Assembly (NCBI GenBank): GCA_017619985.1
Contig: JAFZRG010000153.1
Location: forward strand, 1 to 17,224
From: Bacillota bacterium
GTDB lineage: Bacteria; Bacillota; Clostridia; Peptostreptococcales; Anaerovoracaceae
Length of the DNA: 17,224 nucleotides
Direction: 5' to 3'
Under the pieces are notes generated by a model, which was not told the origin of the DNA, did no database searches, and worked only from the letters and a program-made list of their open reading frames with translations. The position numbers and the translations under genes are program-made. This document shows positions 6,803 through 14,201 of the stretch, one piece after another (positions within the stretch are counted from its first letter, which is position 1; every line of letters starts with the position of its first letter).

Positions 6803-8458
6803 ATGATATCCCACATTTCGATCAAAGATTTTGCCATCATCAAGGATCTGGAACTGGATCTGCACCCCGGGCTGAACATCATCACCGGCGAGACGGGCGC
6901 GGGCAAATCCATCGTCATCGAGGCAGTCTCCATGGCGCTTGGCAGCCGCGCCGATACCGATTTCATCCGCACAGGCGCGGAGAAAGCGTCCATCGCGCTC
7001 ACGGCTGACCCGGGCAGTTTTGACGTGCGGGACATCCTGGACGAAGGCGGCGTTCCTGCCGACGATCCTCTCGTTCTGCGCAGGGAGATCAGCGCGGGGA
7101 GAAAGAGCCTGTGCCGGGTCAACGGGACGATCGTCCCCCTCTCCTTCCTCGGAAAGCTCTGCCGCCATGTGGCGGACATCCACGGCCAGTACGACACGCA
7201 GACCCTCCTGAATCCGGAGGGTCACATCGACGTGCTGGATCTGTACGGGGATGAGGAACTGCGCAGCGTGAGCCGTATGGTGAGCGGATTTTATGCAAGT
7301 CTGACCCGGACGGGGACCGCGCTCGACAGCCTGCGGAAGAAGCTGGCGGATTCGGAGCGGCAGAAAGACCTGATGCGCTTTGAACTGCAGGAGATCGAAG
7401 ATTCCTGCCTGCAGGAAGGCGAAGACGAAACGCTCGAAGAAGAGATCCGCCTGATGCAGAACAGCGAAGATATCTATCAGAAGCTCAGCCAGGTGTACGA
7501 TGCCGTCTACGACAGCGACGACAGCGCCTCCGGCAGACTCGGTGCCTGCCTGTCCGCCCTCGAGAGCATCTCCTCTTTTTCCAAGGATCTGTCGGATGCC
7601 GCGCAGCAGTTCTCCGACGCGTATTACGCGCTGGACGATCTCGGCAGAGACTTAAGGCGCCTGCGGGACGGCGTGAGCTTTTCTCCGGAAGCGCTGAACG
7701 AAAAGATGGAGCGGCTCGACCTGATCGACCGGCTGAAGCGCAAGTACGGCGGCAGCCTGGAAGCTGTCTTTGCCTACCGGGACAAGGCGCAGCAGGAACT
7801 GCAGACGATAGAGAACGCGGACGCCGAGCTGGAAGACCTGGAAAGCAAACTGAAGTTATATAAAGAACAGTACGAGACGGCTGCGGCGCGCCTGACCGTG
7901 CTGCGCGAAAGAACGGCGAAGACGCTCGAACAGGAAGTGGACAGCGAACTGGCGGACCTGAACTTCGCGGATGCCGCCCTCTCCGTTTCCGTCGAACCTG
8001 CGCCGGCAAGCGAAAAAGGTTCGGACCGCGTAGAATTCCTCATCCGCACGAACCGCGGCGAATCGTTCAAACCGCTTGCGAAGATCGCTTCCGGCGGCGA
8101 ACTGTCGCGCATCATGCTCGCCATGAAGCGCATCATCGGCGACCTCGACAACATCCCCTGCCTCATCTTTGACGAGATCGACGCCGGCATCTCCGGCGCC
8201 ACGGCGGGCGTCGTCGGCGAAAAGCTGCGTTCCATCGCGGCGGACCGCCAGGTCGTCTGCATCACTCACCTGCCGCAGATCGCGGCGCTGGGCGACTGGC
8301 ATTACCGCATCGTCAAGCAGAGCGACGACCGGTCGACCTGGACCACCGTCGTACCTCTCTCGGACGAAGAACGCGTGGAAGAACTGGCCCGCCTGCTTTC
8401 CGGCACGACCGTCACGGACAGCGCGCGGATGCAGGCAAGAGAATTGCTGAAGAGATAG
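6803..8458 (+). CDS. recN: DNA repair protein RecN (SMC-like ATPase)
   Basis: RecN is an SMC-related ATPase that gathers at double-strand breaks and tethers DNA ends for RecA-dependent repair. The 551-residue product is near family length. The N-terminal head starts MISHISIKDFAIIKDLELD with Walker A GETGAGKS (29-36). A long, charge-rich coiled-coil region with a break in the middle runs from about 150 to 390. The C-terminal head has the ABC signature SGGELSRIMLA (430-440) and Walker B CLIFDEIDAG, with Asp457 and Glu458 as metal and catalytic residues. It follows argR by 11 bases and ends before a strong terminator. Nothing indicates damage. Confidence 0.97.
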   Translation: MISHISIKDFAIIKDLELDLHPGLNIITGETGAGKSIVIEAVSMALGSRADTDFIRTGAEKASIALTADPGSFDVRDILDEGGVPADDPLVLRREISAGRKSLCRVNGTIVPLSFLGKLCRHVADIHGQYDTQTLLNPEGHIDVLDLYGDEELRSVSRMVSGFYASLTRTGTALDSLRKKLADSERQKDLMRFELQEIEDSCLQEGEDETLEEEIRLMQNSEDIYQKLSQVYDAVYDSDDSASGRLGACLSALESISSFSKDLSDAAQQFSDAYYALDDLGRDLRRLRDGVSFSPEALNEKMERLDLIDRLKRKYGGSLEAVFAYRDKAQQELQTIENADAELEDLESKLKLYKEQYETAAARLTVLRERTAKTLEQEVDSELADLNFADAALSVSVEPAPASEKGSDRVEFLIRTNRGESFKPLAKIASGGELSRIMLAMKRIIGDLDNIPCLIFDEIDAGISGATAGVVGEKLRSIAADRQVVCITHLPQIAALGDWHYRIVKQSDDRSTWTTVVPLSDEERVEELARLLSGTTVTDSARMQARELLKR

Positions 8459-8471
8459 ACGGACAGAAAAC

Positions 8472-8506
8472 AAACACCGCGGGGCGCTGTCCCCGCGGTG
8501 TTTTTT
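8472..8506 (+). terminator. Strong intrinsic terminator after recN, probably bidirectional
   Basis: A perfect 13-base-pair stem, AAACACCGCGGGG (8472-8484) with CCCCGCGGTGTTT (8491-8503), encloses the six-base loop CGCTGT and ends in six T residues (8501-8506). It lies 13 bases after the recN stop and 8 bases before the end of the converging rbgA gene. On the minus strand it is followed by a weaker, interrupted T tract (TTTGTTTTC), so it probably also ends rbgA transcripts. Confidence 0.92.
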
Positions 8507-8513
8507 CATATCG

Positions 8514-9344
8514 TTATTCCAATGTGATCCGCCCTATCGTTCCCGCGCGGAACTCGTCCAGGACCGTACGCGCCGTGCGCTCGTAGTCGATGCGTTTGCC
8601 GGGAAGGATAAAACCGCGCTTCCGCGCGATATTCTCCATGTTTTCCAGCGGCGTTTCCGCGATCCCGTCCAGTTTGTAGCGGGCAGCGAGCAGGTCCGGA
8701 TAATCCCTCGCCAGCACGCCGATGAGTTCCATGCCCAGCGTTTCCAGATCCATGATCTCGTCCCTGATGGACCCGCAGAACGCCAGGTTCAGGCCCACCT
8801 GCCGGTCTTCGAATTTCGGCCACAGGATGCCGGGCGTGTCCAGCATCATCATGTGTTCTCCCAGGGAGATCCACTGCTTTCCGCGGGTCACGCCGGGCTT
8901 GTTGCCCGTCTTGGCGGCCTTTTTGCCGGTCATCCGGTTGATGAGCGAAGACTTGCCCACGTTGGGGACGCCGACGATCATCAGGCGAAGGTCCTTCTGC
9001 CGCTCCCTGCCCTCGTTCTTCTCGTCGCGGATCTTCTCGAGCATGCGCAGCAGCGCGCTGCAGCCGGCGCCGGAATTGCAGTTCATCACGAGCACGCGCG
9101 AACCGTCGGCCTGCAGCTTTTCCGACCACGCGGCCGTCTTCGCTTCGTCGGCCAGATCGCTCTTGTTCAGGACGATGATGCGGGTCTTGCTTCCGGTCAG
9201 CTCCGCCAGGATGGGATTGCGGCTGGATACGGGAATGCGGGCGTCCAGCACCTCGACGCAGACGTCCACCAGTTTTAAATTTTCCTGGATGAGATCCCGG
9301 GTCTTCTTCATGTGACCCGGATACCAGTTGATGTTTTCGATCAT
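8514..9344 (-). CDS. rbgA: Ribosome biogenesis GTPase RbgA/YlqF
   Basis: RbgA is a circularly permuted GTPase needed for late maturation of the 50S subunit. The 276-residue protein starts with the family signature INWYPGHMKKTRD. The GTPase motifs occur in permuted order: G4 NKSD (60-63), G5-like NCNSGAG (88-94), G1 GVPNVGKS (125-132), the G2 threonine in KPGVTRG (about 149-155) and G3 DTPG (169-172). A C-terminal helical RNA-binding region follows. The hydrophobic-residue pattern of the G1 loop lacks a catalytic glutamine, as is normal for this family. The gene starts 10 bases after the metallo-hydrolase and is the last of the leftward unit; in many Bacillota it directly follows rplS. Confidence 0.95.
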   Translation of the reverse strand: MIENINWYPGHMKKTRDLIQENLKLVDVCVEVLDARIPVSSRNPILAELTGSKTRIIVLNKSDLADEAKTAAWSEKLQADGSRVLVMNCNSGAGCSALLRMLEKIRDEKNEGRERQKDLRLMIVGVPNVGKSSLINRMTGKKAAKTGNKPGVTRGKQWISLGEHMMMLDTPGILWPKFEDRQVGLNLAFCGSIRDEIMDLETLGMELIGVLARDYPDLLAARYKLDGIAETPLENMENIARKRGFILPGKRIDYERTARTVLDEFRAGTIGRITLE

Positions 9345-9354
9345 GCGCTTTCTT

Positions 9355-10167
9355 CTATAACTCCAGTTCCAATCCTACGCCGACTTCATGGATCTTCATC
9401 TGCTTTGCCATCTCCACTTTCGCCTCCAGCGATACGCAGTGGCACGGATACAGCAATTCGATATGATTCTCCGCAAAGTATTCGATCGTATGCTGCTGTC
9501 TTTCGTCGTTATGCAGCAGGTGGAATCCGCCGATCACGCCGCAGATCCTGTCGTCGCCGCAGACTTTTTTCGCGTATTCGATGATGTTGCAGATCCCGCT
9601 GTGAGAACAGCCGGTGATGATGAACAGGCCTTTCTCGCATTCGTACACGAGCGCGGAATCCTCGATCATCGTATCGTCGGCCATCTGTCCCTCCACGATC
9701 GTCCTTCCGATCACATATCTCGGCTCGAACGCAAACGTATTGGGGATCTCGCCTAAAAACGTTAGATGCTCGCTGACCTTCACCGGCTTTTCCGACAGGT
9801 TCAGCCGGCACAGTTTCGAAAGTTCGTCTTTCAGAATGGGAGACCCGATCGGGAGGATGCCCCCGTTCTCCTCTTTGTCTTTATAGACCAGGCTGAGAGG
9901 ATGCGTGATCAGTTCGACATCCCTTTTCTTATCGAAAAAGTATTTCAGACCGCCCGTATGGTCGTCGTGGCCGTGAGACAGCACGACCTTATTGACGCGA
10001 TTCAGATCCACGCCCATCTTCTCCGCGTTGATCATGAACACGTCGGAATAACCGGCGTCGAACAGGATCGTGTCGCTGCCGTCCTCGATGTAATAGCTCA
10101 ATCCGGGCTCGCCCCAGTAATACACGTCGAGAAGCGTATTATTATCCACCAAAACCGTTAATTTCAT
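9355..10167 (-). CDS. Metallo-beta-lactamase-fold metal-dependent hydrolase (COG1237-like)
   Basis: This 270-residue protein belongs to the metallo-beta-lactamase superfamily. The metal motif SHGHDDHTGG gives His65, His67, Asp69 and His70. ILFDAGYSD (35-43) precedes it; GCSHSGICNII with His189, GGFHLL with His216 and PCHC (241-244) follow. The GCSHxGI and GGFHL motifs are characteristic of the subgroup related to an archaeal enzyme of methanopterin synthesis, usually annotated in bacteria as an MBL-fold metallo-hydrolase of unknown substrate. Its ribosome binding site (AGAGGTGA) contains the stop codon of the alkylation-repair gene four bases upstream, so the two are surely co-translated. No substrate can be named; the repair-gene neighbour does not by itself prove a nucleic-acid role. 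Confidence 0.88.
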   Translation of the reverse strand: MKLTVLVDNNTLLDVYYWGEPGLSYYIEDGSDTILFDAGYSDVFMINAEKMGVDLNRVNKVVLSHGHDDHTGGLKYFFDKKRDVELITHPLSLVYKDKEENGGILPIGSPILKDELSKLCRLNLSEKPVKVSEHLTFLGEIPNTFAFEPRYVIGRTIVEGQMADDTMIEDSALVYECEKGLFIITGCSHSGICNIIEYAKKVCGDDRICGVIGGFHLLHNDERQQHTIEYFAENHIELLYPCHCVSLEAKVEMAKQMKIHEVGVGLELEL

Positions 10168-10171
10168 CGAA

Positions 10172-10867
10172 TCACCTCTTCTGCTTTCTGCGAAGCGTCT
10201 TTAAATACTCTTTCTGTTCCGGCGTGATCCGGTAACTTTCCACGGACTTCTGGATCGCCTTGTTGTGTGTCCGGGGATCGAGTCTGTGACCCTCGATGTA
10301 CGGCAGGACCGCTTCGTACTGCTTGGCCAGCGCCGTCGCGAAGTACCAGGCGATCATCATGTTGACGTAGTATTCGTCCGAACGGACGGCCGCTACCATT
10401 TCCGGATATGCCGGATTGAAATCCCCGTCCAGGAAGTGCTGCATCAGCATGCCGATGCCGAAGCGGATCGTATAGGTCTTGTCCGATACGATCCAGTTCC
10501 TGATGTGTTCCAGCAGCTCCGGACGGTGCTTTCTGAACACTTTCGGCGACAGCTGGTCGCACGTCGCCCAGTTGTCGACATACGGCAGAAACCGTTCGAC
10601 CTCTGCGATGCACCGGTCGTAATCCTTTATTTCCGAAATGAGAAAAGCGTGCAGCTGATTCTCGTCGAAGTACGCATGAGGAACATCGTCCAGAAAGGCC
10701 GAAACGTCCCCGGCTTTCAGCAGTTCCTTCGCAAAGGCGCGCAGCTGCGGCGTGCGGACACCGATCACGGTCTTCGGATCCGCCGTCGGGATGATCTTCT
10801 TCTGCAGTTCCCGGTAGCCCCCGTCCTGCAGTTCGAACAGTTTTTCGCGTATCTCTTCCGTCTTCAT
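10172..10867 (-). CDS. DNA alkylation repair protein (AlkD-like, HEAT-like repeats)
   Basis: The 231-residue, all-helical protein has the length and motifs of AlkD-type DNA glycosylases, which remove N3- and N7-alkylated purines using HEAT-like repeats that wrap the DNA. Residues aligning with the AlkD active site are visible: Trp100 and Asp104 in VDNWATCDQL, Arg135 in TIRFGIGML, and Trp174 in MIAWYFATAL. The Trp-to-Asp and Arg-to-Trp spacings equal those in B. cereus AlkD (4 and 39); the Asp-to-Arg spacing is four shorter. The C-terminal RTHNKAIQKSVES is a common feature of the family in Clostridia. It lies between a 71-residue protein (6-base gap) and the metallo-hydrolase (4-base gap), all in one direction. 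Many proteins of this family have not been tested for glycosylase activity, so the reaction is inferred. Confidence 0.88.
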   Translation of the reverse strand: MKTEEIREKLFELQDGGYRELQKKIIPTADPKTVIGVRTPQLRAFAKELLKAGDVSAFLDDVPHAYFDENQLHAFLISEIKDYDRCIAEVERFLPYVDNWATCDQLSPKVFRKHRPELLEHIRNWIVSDKTYTIRFGIGMLMQHFLDGDFNPAYPEMVAAVRSDEYYVNMMIAWYFATALAKQYEAVLPYIEGHRLDPRTHNKAIQKSVESYRITPEQKEYLKTLRRKQKR

Positions 10868-10873
10868 GCTGCC

Positions 10874-11089
10874 TTACTCTGTCCTTACCAGGATCAGCCC
10901 GCCGGACCCCTCCTCCAGTGAATTATACTCGTCCAGATGGATGTGGCAGCCGGGTTCCTCGTCCGCCAGCATCCTCAGGTGGTTTGCCAGCGACAGTATC
11001 CCCTCTCTGTTCGCGGAGAGCACTCCTTCGCCGTCCGTGATCTCAAAGCGGATCTCGAACCCGTCTTCCCAATTCAGTGTTTGTTTCAT
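10874..11089 (-). CDS. Small conserved-looking protein of unknown function (71 residues)
   Basis: I do not firmly recognise this gene. The acidic 71-residue product reads as two or three N-terminal strands (FEIRFEITDG), a helix at about 28-44 (ILSLANHLRMLADE), and a C-terminal HIHLDEYNSLEEGSGGLILV. A short helix followed by H-x-H-L-D, then E-x-G-S and a hydrophobic strand recalls small proteins annotated as Imm32-like immunity proteins, but this is from memory and no toxin gene is nearby. GAGGG lies seven bases before the ATG. It sits directly after the rplS terminator and six bases before the alkylation-repair gene, and no opposite-strand reading is competitive, which supports a real gene. 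It may be expressed by readthrough from rplS or from an unseen promoter. Confidence 0.72.
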   Translation of the reverse strand: MKQTLNWEDGFEIRFEITDGEGVLSANREGILSLANHLRMLADEEPGCHIHLDEYNSLEEGSGGLILVRTE

Positions 11090-11108
11090 ATCCGTACCCT
11101 CGGTTTCT

Positions 11109-11137
11109 AAAGAAAAAGGGAGAACCGAAGTTCTCCC
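11109..11137 (-). terminator. Intrinsic terminator of rplS
   Basis: On the minus strand GGGAGAAC (11137-11130), loop TTCG (11129-11126) and GTTCTCCC (11125-11118) form a perfect eight-pair stem with a stable UUCG tetraloop. It is followed by TTTTTCTTT (11117-11109). The stem begins 12 bases after the rplS stop. It divides rplS from the four downstream genes, which must rely on readthrough or a weak internal promoter. Confidence 0.9.
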
Positions 11138-11149
11138 GATCTCTTGTGT

Positions 11150-11494
11150 TTACTGTTCCTTGCTCTTGATTCTCGCAGCCTTGCCGGTTCTCTGACGCAT
11201 ATAGTTGAGCTTGGCTCTTCTGACGTCGCCCTTGCGGACCAGTTCGATCTTTTCGATCTTGGGGCTGTGGAGCGGGAAAGTCTTTTCTACGCCTACGCCG
11301 CTGGAGATCTTTCTGACGGTGAACGTTTCGGAAACGCCGCCGTTCTGTCTCTTCAGAACGAATCCTTCGAAAACCTGGATTCTTTCCTTGTTGCCTTCTT
11401 TGACCTTAAGGTAGACCTTAACGGTATCTCCGACGGAAAATTCGGGAATGTCGGTTCTCACATATTCCTGAGTGATAGATTTGATTAAATCCAT
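11150..11494 (-). CDS. rplS: 50S ribosomal protein L19
   Basis: L19 lies at the 30S-50S interface of the ribosome. The 114-residue product has the full family signature: MDLIKSITQEYVRTDIPEF at the start, GDTVKVYLKVKEGNKERIQ, FEGFVLKRQNGG, FPLHSPKIEKIEL, and RRAKLNYMRQRTGKAARI at the end. The frame remains open 13 codons upstream, but the ATG at 11494 is correct. It has AGGAGG 10 bases upstream and matches the conserved N-terminus, whereas the extension (starting MSRTSMKEGG) would contain the ribosome binding site. It has its own promoter and its own terminator, so it is transcribed mainly as a single gene. Confidence 0.97.
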   Translation of the reverse strand: MDLIKSITQEYVRTDIPEFSVGDTVKVYLKVKEGNKERIQVFEGFVLKRQNGGVSETFTVRKISSGVGVEKTFPLHSPKIEKIELVRKGDVRRAKLNYMRQRTGKAARIKSKEQ

Positions 11495-11593
11495 TGTCCT
11501 GTATCCTCCTTCCTTCATAGACGTTCTTGACATCCAAACGCCGCAAAATCAATGGTTTGCAGACTCTGTCAGAGGACCGCCCGTAATAACGCA
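11495..11593 (-). promoter_or_regulatory. Leader of rplS (possible L19 autoregulatory leader) with ribosome binding site
   Basis: The predicted rplS transcript has about 100 nt before the start codon. It contains CTCTGACAGAG (11573-11563), a hairpin with one-base centre that would need a slightly opened loop. It also contains a CAAAC/GUUUG pairing across a 15-base loop that could compete with the first structure. AGGAGG is at 11510-11505. L19 leader RNAs are known in low-GC Gram-positives; I could not test whether this one matches. Leader existence is likely, regulation is speculative. Confidence 0.4.
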
Positions 11594-11599
11594 AGTGGT

Positions 11600-11628
11600 A
11601 TTATAACACACCTGCAAACCCCGCGCAA
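11600..11628 (-). promoter_or_regulatory. Strong promoter of rplS
   Basis: On the minus strand TTGCGC (11628-11623) is followed after 17 bases by a perfect TATAAT (11605-11600), with TGT directly before it (extended -10). The predicted start is near 11593. The -35 begins only eight bases after the stop codon of the Xer-like gene, so the promoter fills the whole intergenic gap. Confidence 0.85.
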
Positions 11629-11635
11629 GCGTTTT

Positions 11636-12517
11636 TTACGCCCGTGGGAAGGCTTTGTCGTAGACGTCCATGATCCTGTTTTTGGACAGGCTCAGGAACA
11701 CTTTCGTCGCCGTGATATCCTCGTGACCCAGCAATTCCTGCAGGGACTTCAGATCCGCCCCGTTCTGGATCATGTGGGCCGCGAAGGAATTGCGGAGGAT
11801 CAGCGGGTTCATGTCCTTGCGGATCCCCGCCTTCTCGCCGTAAAAGCGCAGCAGCTTCCAGATGCCCTGGCGGGTCATCCGGTCGCCCATGTAGTTCAGG
11901 AACAGCGCGCCGCAGTCCTTGCCCTTGCCTAAAAGCTCCGGGCGGCCTGCATCCAGATAGGTCTGGATGGCTCTGCGGGCAGGCTTGCCCAGCGGGATGA
12001 TGCGGGCTTTGCCGCTCTCCCCGCTGCAGGACACGAAACCGATGCGCAGATTGATGTCGCCGGTGTTGACGGCCGCGATCTCGCTGGCCTTCATGCCGGT
12101 CGCGTACATCATCTCCAGGAGCGCCTTGTCGCGGATGCCTTTGGCATCGTCGCCCGGCGTCTCCAGGAGCTTGTTCACTTCGTCCACGCTCAGGAATTCG
12201 ATGTCTTTTCTCTGCTGCTTGGGAGCCTTGAGACCCGCCGTGGGATCTTCGCTGCTCTTGCCGTCTGCCCTCAGGAAGGCATAGTAGGATCTGACAGAAG
12301 CAAGTTTTCTGTTAACGGTCGCTCCGCTTCTGCCCTCCTCCTTCAGTTTGCGCAGAAACGCTGCCACGTCCGCGTTCCCAGCTGTTTCCCCGGTCTTTCC
12401 GCGCTCCTCCATGAAGCGGCAGAATTCCCTGAGATCGCCGATATATGCGCTGGCGGTGCTCCTGCTTGCGCCTTTTTCCTTTGCCAGATATTTTTCAAAC
12501 TCCTGCTCGTATTTCAT
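11636..12517 (-). CDS. Xer/phage-integrase-family protein lacking the catalytic tyrosine (predicted pseudoenzyme)
   Basis: The 293-residue protein has the XerC/XerD layout: an N-terminal SAM-like DNA-binding domain (1-85; YLAKEKGASRSTASAY, TVNRKLASVRSYYAFLR) and a C-terminal catalytic fold (106-290). Alignment by eye to XerD motifs shows several changes. ATGLRxSE has become ATGMKASE (Lys143 for the first Arg). The beta-hairpin Lys is kept (Lys170). PHxLRHSFATH has become PLILRNSFAAH (Leu239 for His; Arg242 kept; Asn243 for His). LLGH is kept (His265). The nucleophile nine residues further on is Phe274, encoded TTC, not Tyr. The only nearby Tyr (Y286) is too far downstream. The frame is uninterrupted, so this is not a decayed pseudogene; it should bind DNA but not cut it. 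It starts 21 bases after the RocB-like gene with GGAG eight bases before the ATG, so it is probably in that operon. Confidence 0.9.
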   Translation of the reverse strand: MKYEQEFEKYLAKEKGASRSTASAYIGDLREFCRFMEERGKTGETAGNADVAAFLRKLKEEGRSGATVNRKLASVRSYYAFLRADGKSSEDPTAGLKAPKQQRKDIEFLSVDEVNKLLETPGDDAKGIRDKALLEMMYATGMKASEIAAVNTGDINLRIGFVSCSGESGKARIIPLGKPARRAIQTYLDAGRPELLGKGKDCGALFLNYMGDRMTRQGIWKLLRFYGEKAGIRKDMNPLILRNSFAAHMIQNGADLKSLQELLGHEDITATKVFLSLSKNRIMDVYDKAFPRA

Positions 12518-12538
12518 TGCTTTTACTCCGTATGCGTT

Positions 12539-14197
12539 TTATTTCAGCAGTGTGCGGATGGTTTCAAACGTGATGTTGGGTACATTTTCGAAGGTCTGCT
12601 TCATGTCGACGCGCTCGGTCACCATGTGGCCGTCGCGGCCGAAGGTACCGATGTTCACGACAGGCACGTCGATCTCGCGGATCTTAGAGATGTCGTGGAA
12701 GTACTTGTACTTCGAGGACGGCATGTTGTCGTTCAGATCGTCCACCGTCGACGGGTCGCCGCCGACCGCCATGAAGCTGGAGTCCGCGATGTACGGATAG
12801 AACATGCGGGTCTTGATCTGACGGCCCGCCTCGGGACGGATGAGTTCCACCGCACCTTCGACGGCGTCGAGCAGAGCCTTCTCCATCGGGGTCTTGCCCG
12901 TCATCTCGATGTTGGCGGAATACAGAGAGCCGAAGTATACGACAATGCAGGGGCTCTTGTCGTCCATCCACTTCCACATCTCCTGGATGACGGTGTTGCC
13001 GTAGACGCGAAGATCCATGCCCGGATCGGACTGGTGCAGTTCCTTCATATACTTGTCCATGGCATCCACGAAGGGCTGACCCTTGTCGGCCTTGATCTCT
13101 TCGTAGTACTCCTTGTAGGTGAGCACTCTCGTCTTCCAGGGCAGCGGCGTGAACTTGACCTTGGAGATGTTGCAGAAGCGCATGTACTGGCGGTTCAGGT
13201 ACTTGATGACGTCATCCATGGCGTCGATCGCGACCTGCTTGGCGTTGTACAGCACCTGCGTCGGGGTCATGCCGTGCGTGAAGTAATTGTAGTAGCCGCA
13301 GGCCACCAGCGCGGTCTGGACGGTGTAGCCGACCTTGGTATCCGCCTGCTTCAGGGAAATGGGCGGCACGCAGATCTCGCCGTAGGCGATGTCGGAATAG
13401 TCGACGTTCAGGGAGATCTTGCGGGTGATCTCGGCCAGCAGCAGGTTCGGATCGAGCGCCGCGAAGGACTGGCCGACGTGCGCCTCCTTGCCGAACACCA
13501 CGTAGCTGGGCAGGGTCTTACCGATGCAGCCGTAGTAGATGTAGCGGTTCTCGTCGCCCGGATTGTAGTTCGTGGAGTAGTCCGCGTTGATGCAGGCGAT
13601 GTACTGCAGGCCTTCCTTCTGCTTGATCTTGACCATCTCGTCCAGCGCGGCGATGATGCCGCCGGACATGTCTTCCTCGTCGCATTCCGCCACGTGCAGC
13701 AGATAGCCGTCCAGTTCGTCCAGGTGCTCCGCGAAGTATTCCATGATGGTCATGTGACCCGCCACGCCGCTCTTCATATCGAGCGCGCCGCGGCCGAACA
13801 TGAACTCGCCGGATTTGATATCGTCGATGACTTCCTGGGGGACCTTCATGGACAGGAACTGCTCGGACAGCAGATCCGGCCGGAAAGCCTTCTCCCAGAA
13901 GGTACCGTAGTCATCCACGCCGACGGTGTCGATGTGGCCGATCATGATGACGCAGCGCTTGGAATCGCCCCTTGTACCTTTCAGGTAAGCGATGTTGCTC
14001 AGACGGTCCTTCTCCTCCAGATTGCTGAACATGTAGTTCTGATCCGGATGAGCCTGGAAGTACGGCATTTTCGCATAGAAATCGTTGACGTATTTCGCGA
14101 CTCTCGCCTCTCCCCCGTCGCCCGCGTGGTTGATGGAGGGGATGTTGACCATCTCGGTGGTGAGCTTCTTGACTTTCTCGAAAGAATTCAGATTCAT
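12539..14197 (-). CDS. rocB: M20-family zinc hydrolase, RocB-like (copy 1, complete)
   Basis: M20 enzymes are two-metal amidohydrolases and peptidases. The 552-residue length and overall text match the RocB group, named after the roc arginine-utilisation operon of B. subtilis (RocB about 566 residues), whose exact reaction is not established. Visible residues are GHIDTVGVDDYG with His88, GRGALDMKSG with the bridging Asp140, and ECDEEDMSGG with Glu174 and Glu175 (catalytic base and ligand). Cytoplasmic NADYSTN at about 198 should supply an Asp ligand, and GRDGHMVTERVD near the C-terminus the last His. No signal peptide. The ATG at 14197 was preferred over an in-frame TTG 15 bases upstream because AAGGAGGA lies just before it. 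A clear paralogue lies upstream of the intervening amidohydrolase. Substrate unknown; an N-acyl or peptide-like amide is plausible. Confidence 0.92.
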   Translation of the reverse strand: MNLNSFEKVKKLTTEMVNIPSINHAGDGGEARVAKYVNDFYAKMPYFQAHPDQNYMFSNLEEKDRLSNIAYLKGTRGDSKRCVIMIGHIDTVGVDDYGTFWEKAFRPDLLSEQFLSMKVPQEVIDDIKSGEFMFGRGALDMKSGVAGHMTIMEYFAEHLDELDGYLLHVAECDEEDMSGGIIAALDEMVKIKQKEGLQYIACINADYSTNYNPGDENRYIYYGCIGKTLPSYVVFGKEAHVGQSFAALDPNLLLAEITRKISLNVDYSDIAYGEICVPPISLKQADTKVGYTVQTALVACGYYNYFTHGMTPTQVLYNAKQVAIDAMDDVIKYLNRQYMRFCNISKVKFTPLPWKTRVLTYKEYYEEIKADKGQPFVDAMDKYMKELHQSDPGMDLRVYGNTVIQEMWKWMDDKSPCIVVYFGSLYSANIEMTGKTPMEKALLDAVEGAVELIRPEAGRQIKTRMFYPYIADSSFMAVGGDPSTVDDLNDNMPSSKYKYFHDISKIREIDVPVVNIGTFGRDGHMVTERVDMKQTFENVPNITFETIRTLLK

Positions 14198-14201
14198 TGA
14201 G

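Noticed and set aside
11636..12517. Reading the Xer-like gene as the integrase of a mobile element
   Set aside because: No att-like direct repeats, tRNA target, excisionase, phage or conjugation genes are visible, and the catalytic tyrosine is missing.
12626..14200. A long open frame (524 codons) on the plus strand opposite RocB-like copy 1
   Set aside because: Composition dominated by Val, His, Asp, Leu and Arg, no motif, and it mirrors a gene with clear M20 metal ligands. Antisense artefact.
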